Origin: Xanthomonas chitinilytica
GTDB lineage: Bacteria > Pseudomonadota > Gammaproteobacteria > Xanthomonadales > Xanthomonadaceae
Reading direction: 5' to 3'
NCBI RefSeq assembly: GCF_026107455.2
Contig: NZ_JAPCHY010000001.1
Coordinates: 124,001 to 188,000, forward strand
DNA length: 64,000 bases
This document shows, piece after piece, positions 63,432-64,000 of this stretch (position 1 is its first letter; each line of letters begins with the position of its first letter). The notes under the pieces were generated by a model. It made no database searches and had not been told where the DNA came from. It saw only the letters and a program-made list of their open reading frames with translations. Both the position numbers and the translations under genes were made by a program.

Positions 63432-64000
63432 TTACTTGCTGCCGCCGGCCACGGTGGCGCTGGCATCCATTTCCGCCTGCGCGCGGGCGGCGAACAGCGT
63501 GCCCGGCGGCGGCTGCCGGGTGAAGAAGGTATTGACCCCGTCGAGCACCGCGCTGGCGATCTTGCGCTGGAATGCCGGGTCGATCAGGCGGCGCTCTTCC
63601 TCGGGATTGGAGATGAAGGCGGTCTCGACCAGCATCGCCGGCATGTCGGAGGTGCGCAGCACCGCGAAGTTGGCCCGCTCGATGTTGGGCTTGTGGTTCT
63701 TGCCGATCCGCTTCAGGCCGCCCAGCACATGCCCGGCCGCGTCTTCGGAAGCCTTCATGTAGCCGCTCTGCGCCAGGTCCAGCAGCACGTTGGCCAGGGT
63801 GCCCTCGGTCTGCTGCAGGCGCACGCCGCCGATCAGGTCGGCCGCGTTTTCCTTGTCGGCCAGCCAGCGCGCGCGTTGCGACGAGGCGCCCTTGGTCGAC
63901 AGCACGTACACCGACGAGCCGGTGGCGGCGCGGTTTTCCGCGGCATCGGCGTGGATCGAGATGAAGATGTCGGCCTTGGCCGCGCGCGCCTTCTGCGCGC
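63432..64000 (-). CDS. amiC: N-acetylmuramoyl-L-alanine amidase, 3' part (cut by window edge)
   Basis: This is a zinc-dependent Amidase_3 enzyme that cleaves septal peptidoglycan. The frame is open to the window edge; about 189 residues are visible. FISIHADA carries a zinc His and VLRTSDMPAMLVETAFISNPEEER carries the catalytic Glu. The C-terminal tail (LFAARAQAEMD) has no LysM. The N-terminal AMIN domain would lie beyond the window. AmiB or AmiC cannot be told apart here. Confidence 0.9.
   Translation of the reverse strand, partial: AQKARAAKADIFISIHADAAENRAATGSSVYVLSTKGASSQRARWLADKENAADLIGGVRLQQTEGTLANVLLDLAQSGYMKASEDAAGHVLGGLKRIGKNHKPNIERANFAVLRTSDMPAMLVETAFISNPEEERRLIDPAFQRKIASAVLDGVNTFFTRQPPPGTLFAARAQAEMDASATVAGGSK

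Overview
The window is GC-rich (roughly 70 percent by eye), densely coded chromosomal DNA from a gammaproteobacterium of the Xanthomonadaceae/Lysobacteraceae (Lysobacter, Luteimonas, Pseudoxanthomonas, Stenotrophomonas or Xanthomonas relatives). The strongest evidence is the arginine cluster. It encodes an N-acetylornithine-type carbamoyltransferase with the SMRTRT loop, Glu92 and Lys302, a fused N-acetylglutamate kinase/synthase, an acetylcitrulline-type deacetylase, and linked proB-proA. A MetX paralogue of the serine O-succinyltransferase type and a DksA with a histone-H1-like tail fit the same family. I cannot name a genus or species from sequence alone.

Layout. 1-3768: end of a cytochrome c maturation operon (ccmF, truncated by the window edge, then ccmG, ccmH, ccmI). 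3836-4963: metX-like acyltransferase. 4964-6727: a gene-poor accessory patch with a two-gene lipoprotein operon and a decayed copy of the metX 3' end. 6728-8289: exported ATP-dependent DNA ligase and a cold-shock/DUF1294 membrane protein. 8807-15284: cytochrome bd module, with cydDC divergent from cydABX and a perfect FNR/ANR box between them. 15343-15812: two identical tRNA-Pro(CGG) genes around a repeat pair. 15918-17141: MFS transporter. 17183-28293 (minus strand): proA, proB, a YciI-like gene, argH, argC, GNAT, argB/A, argE-like, GNAT, argG, argF-like. A candidate leader-peptide attenuator precedes argF. 28599-32501: UmoD-like exported protein, cysS, sufE-like, MFS exporter. 32553-36792: a solitary DUF262/DUF1524 nuclease-like gene, a DUF72 protein and dksA. 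37071-43658: yidD, pyrC, an M23 peptidase, a small lipoprotein and a large subtilisin autotransporter. 43989-48927: a degenerate squalene-synthase-fold protein, gph, ubiG, an MTA/SAH deaminase, an exported unknown and efp, with epmB divergent from efp (49027-50055). 50075-53109: a GGDEF/EAL protein with a PhnD-like binding protein. 53170-59200: trmJ, suhB, a small unknown, htpX, gluQ, phbB and phaR. 59240-64000: a GumN-family protein, a DUF1684 lipoprotein, mutL and the 3' end of an amidase.

How the genes work together. Much of the window is housekeeping metabolism and respiration: cytochrome c assembly and the bd oxidase with its CydDC exporter; arginine and proline synthesis; cysteine/methionine entry (metX-like) and cysteine handling (cysS, sufE); translation support (EF-P with its lysylation enzyme, TrmJ, GluQRS, two tRNA-Pro). 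The accessory content is modest: the DUF262 gene as a candidate anti-phage nuclease, the autotransporter protease, the lipoprotein patch and the REP-like hairpins. No transposase, integrase, prophage, CRISPR array or rRNA was seen.

The most interesting signal is upstream of argF. A 33-codon leader peptide holds four Arg codons, three of them clustered. It overlaps RNA segments that can form mutually exclusive hairpins, ending in an intrinsic terminator before argF. This looks like ribosome-mediated attenuation of the arginine operon. Also worth a second look are the metX-tail duplication, the REP/BIME-like hairpins (one inside the arg operon), the zinc-ligand-less DksA with a 240-residue basic tail, and the binding-protein-coupled cyclic-di-GMP module.
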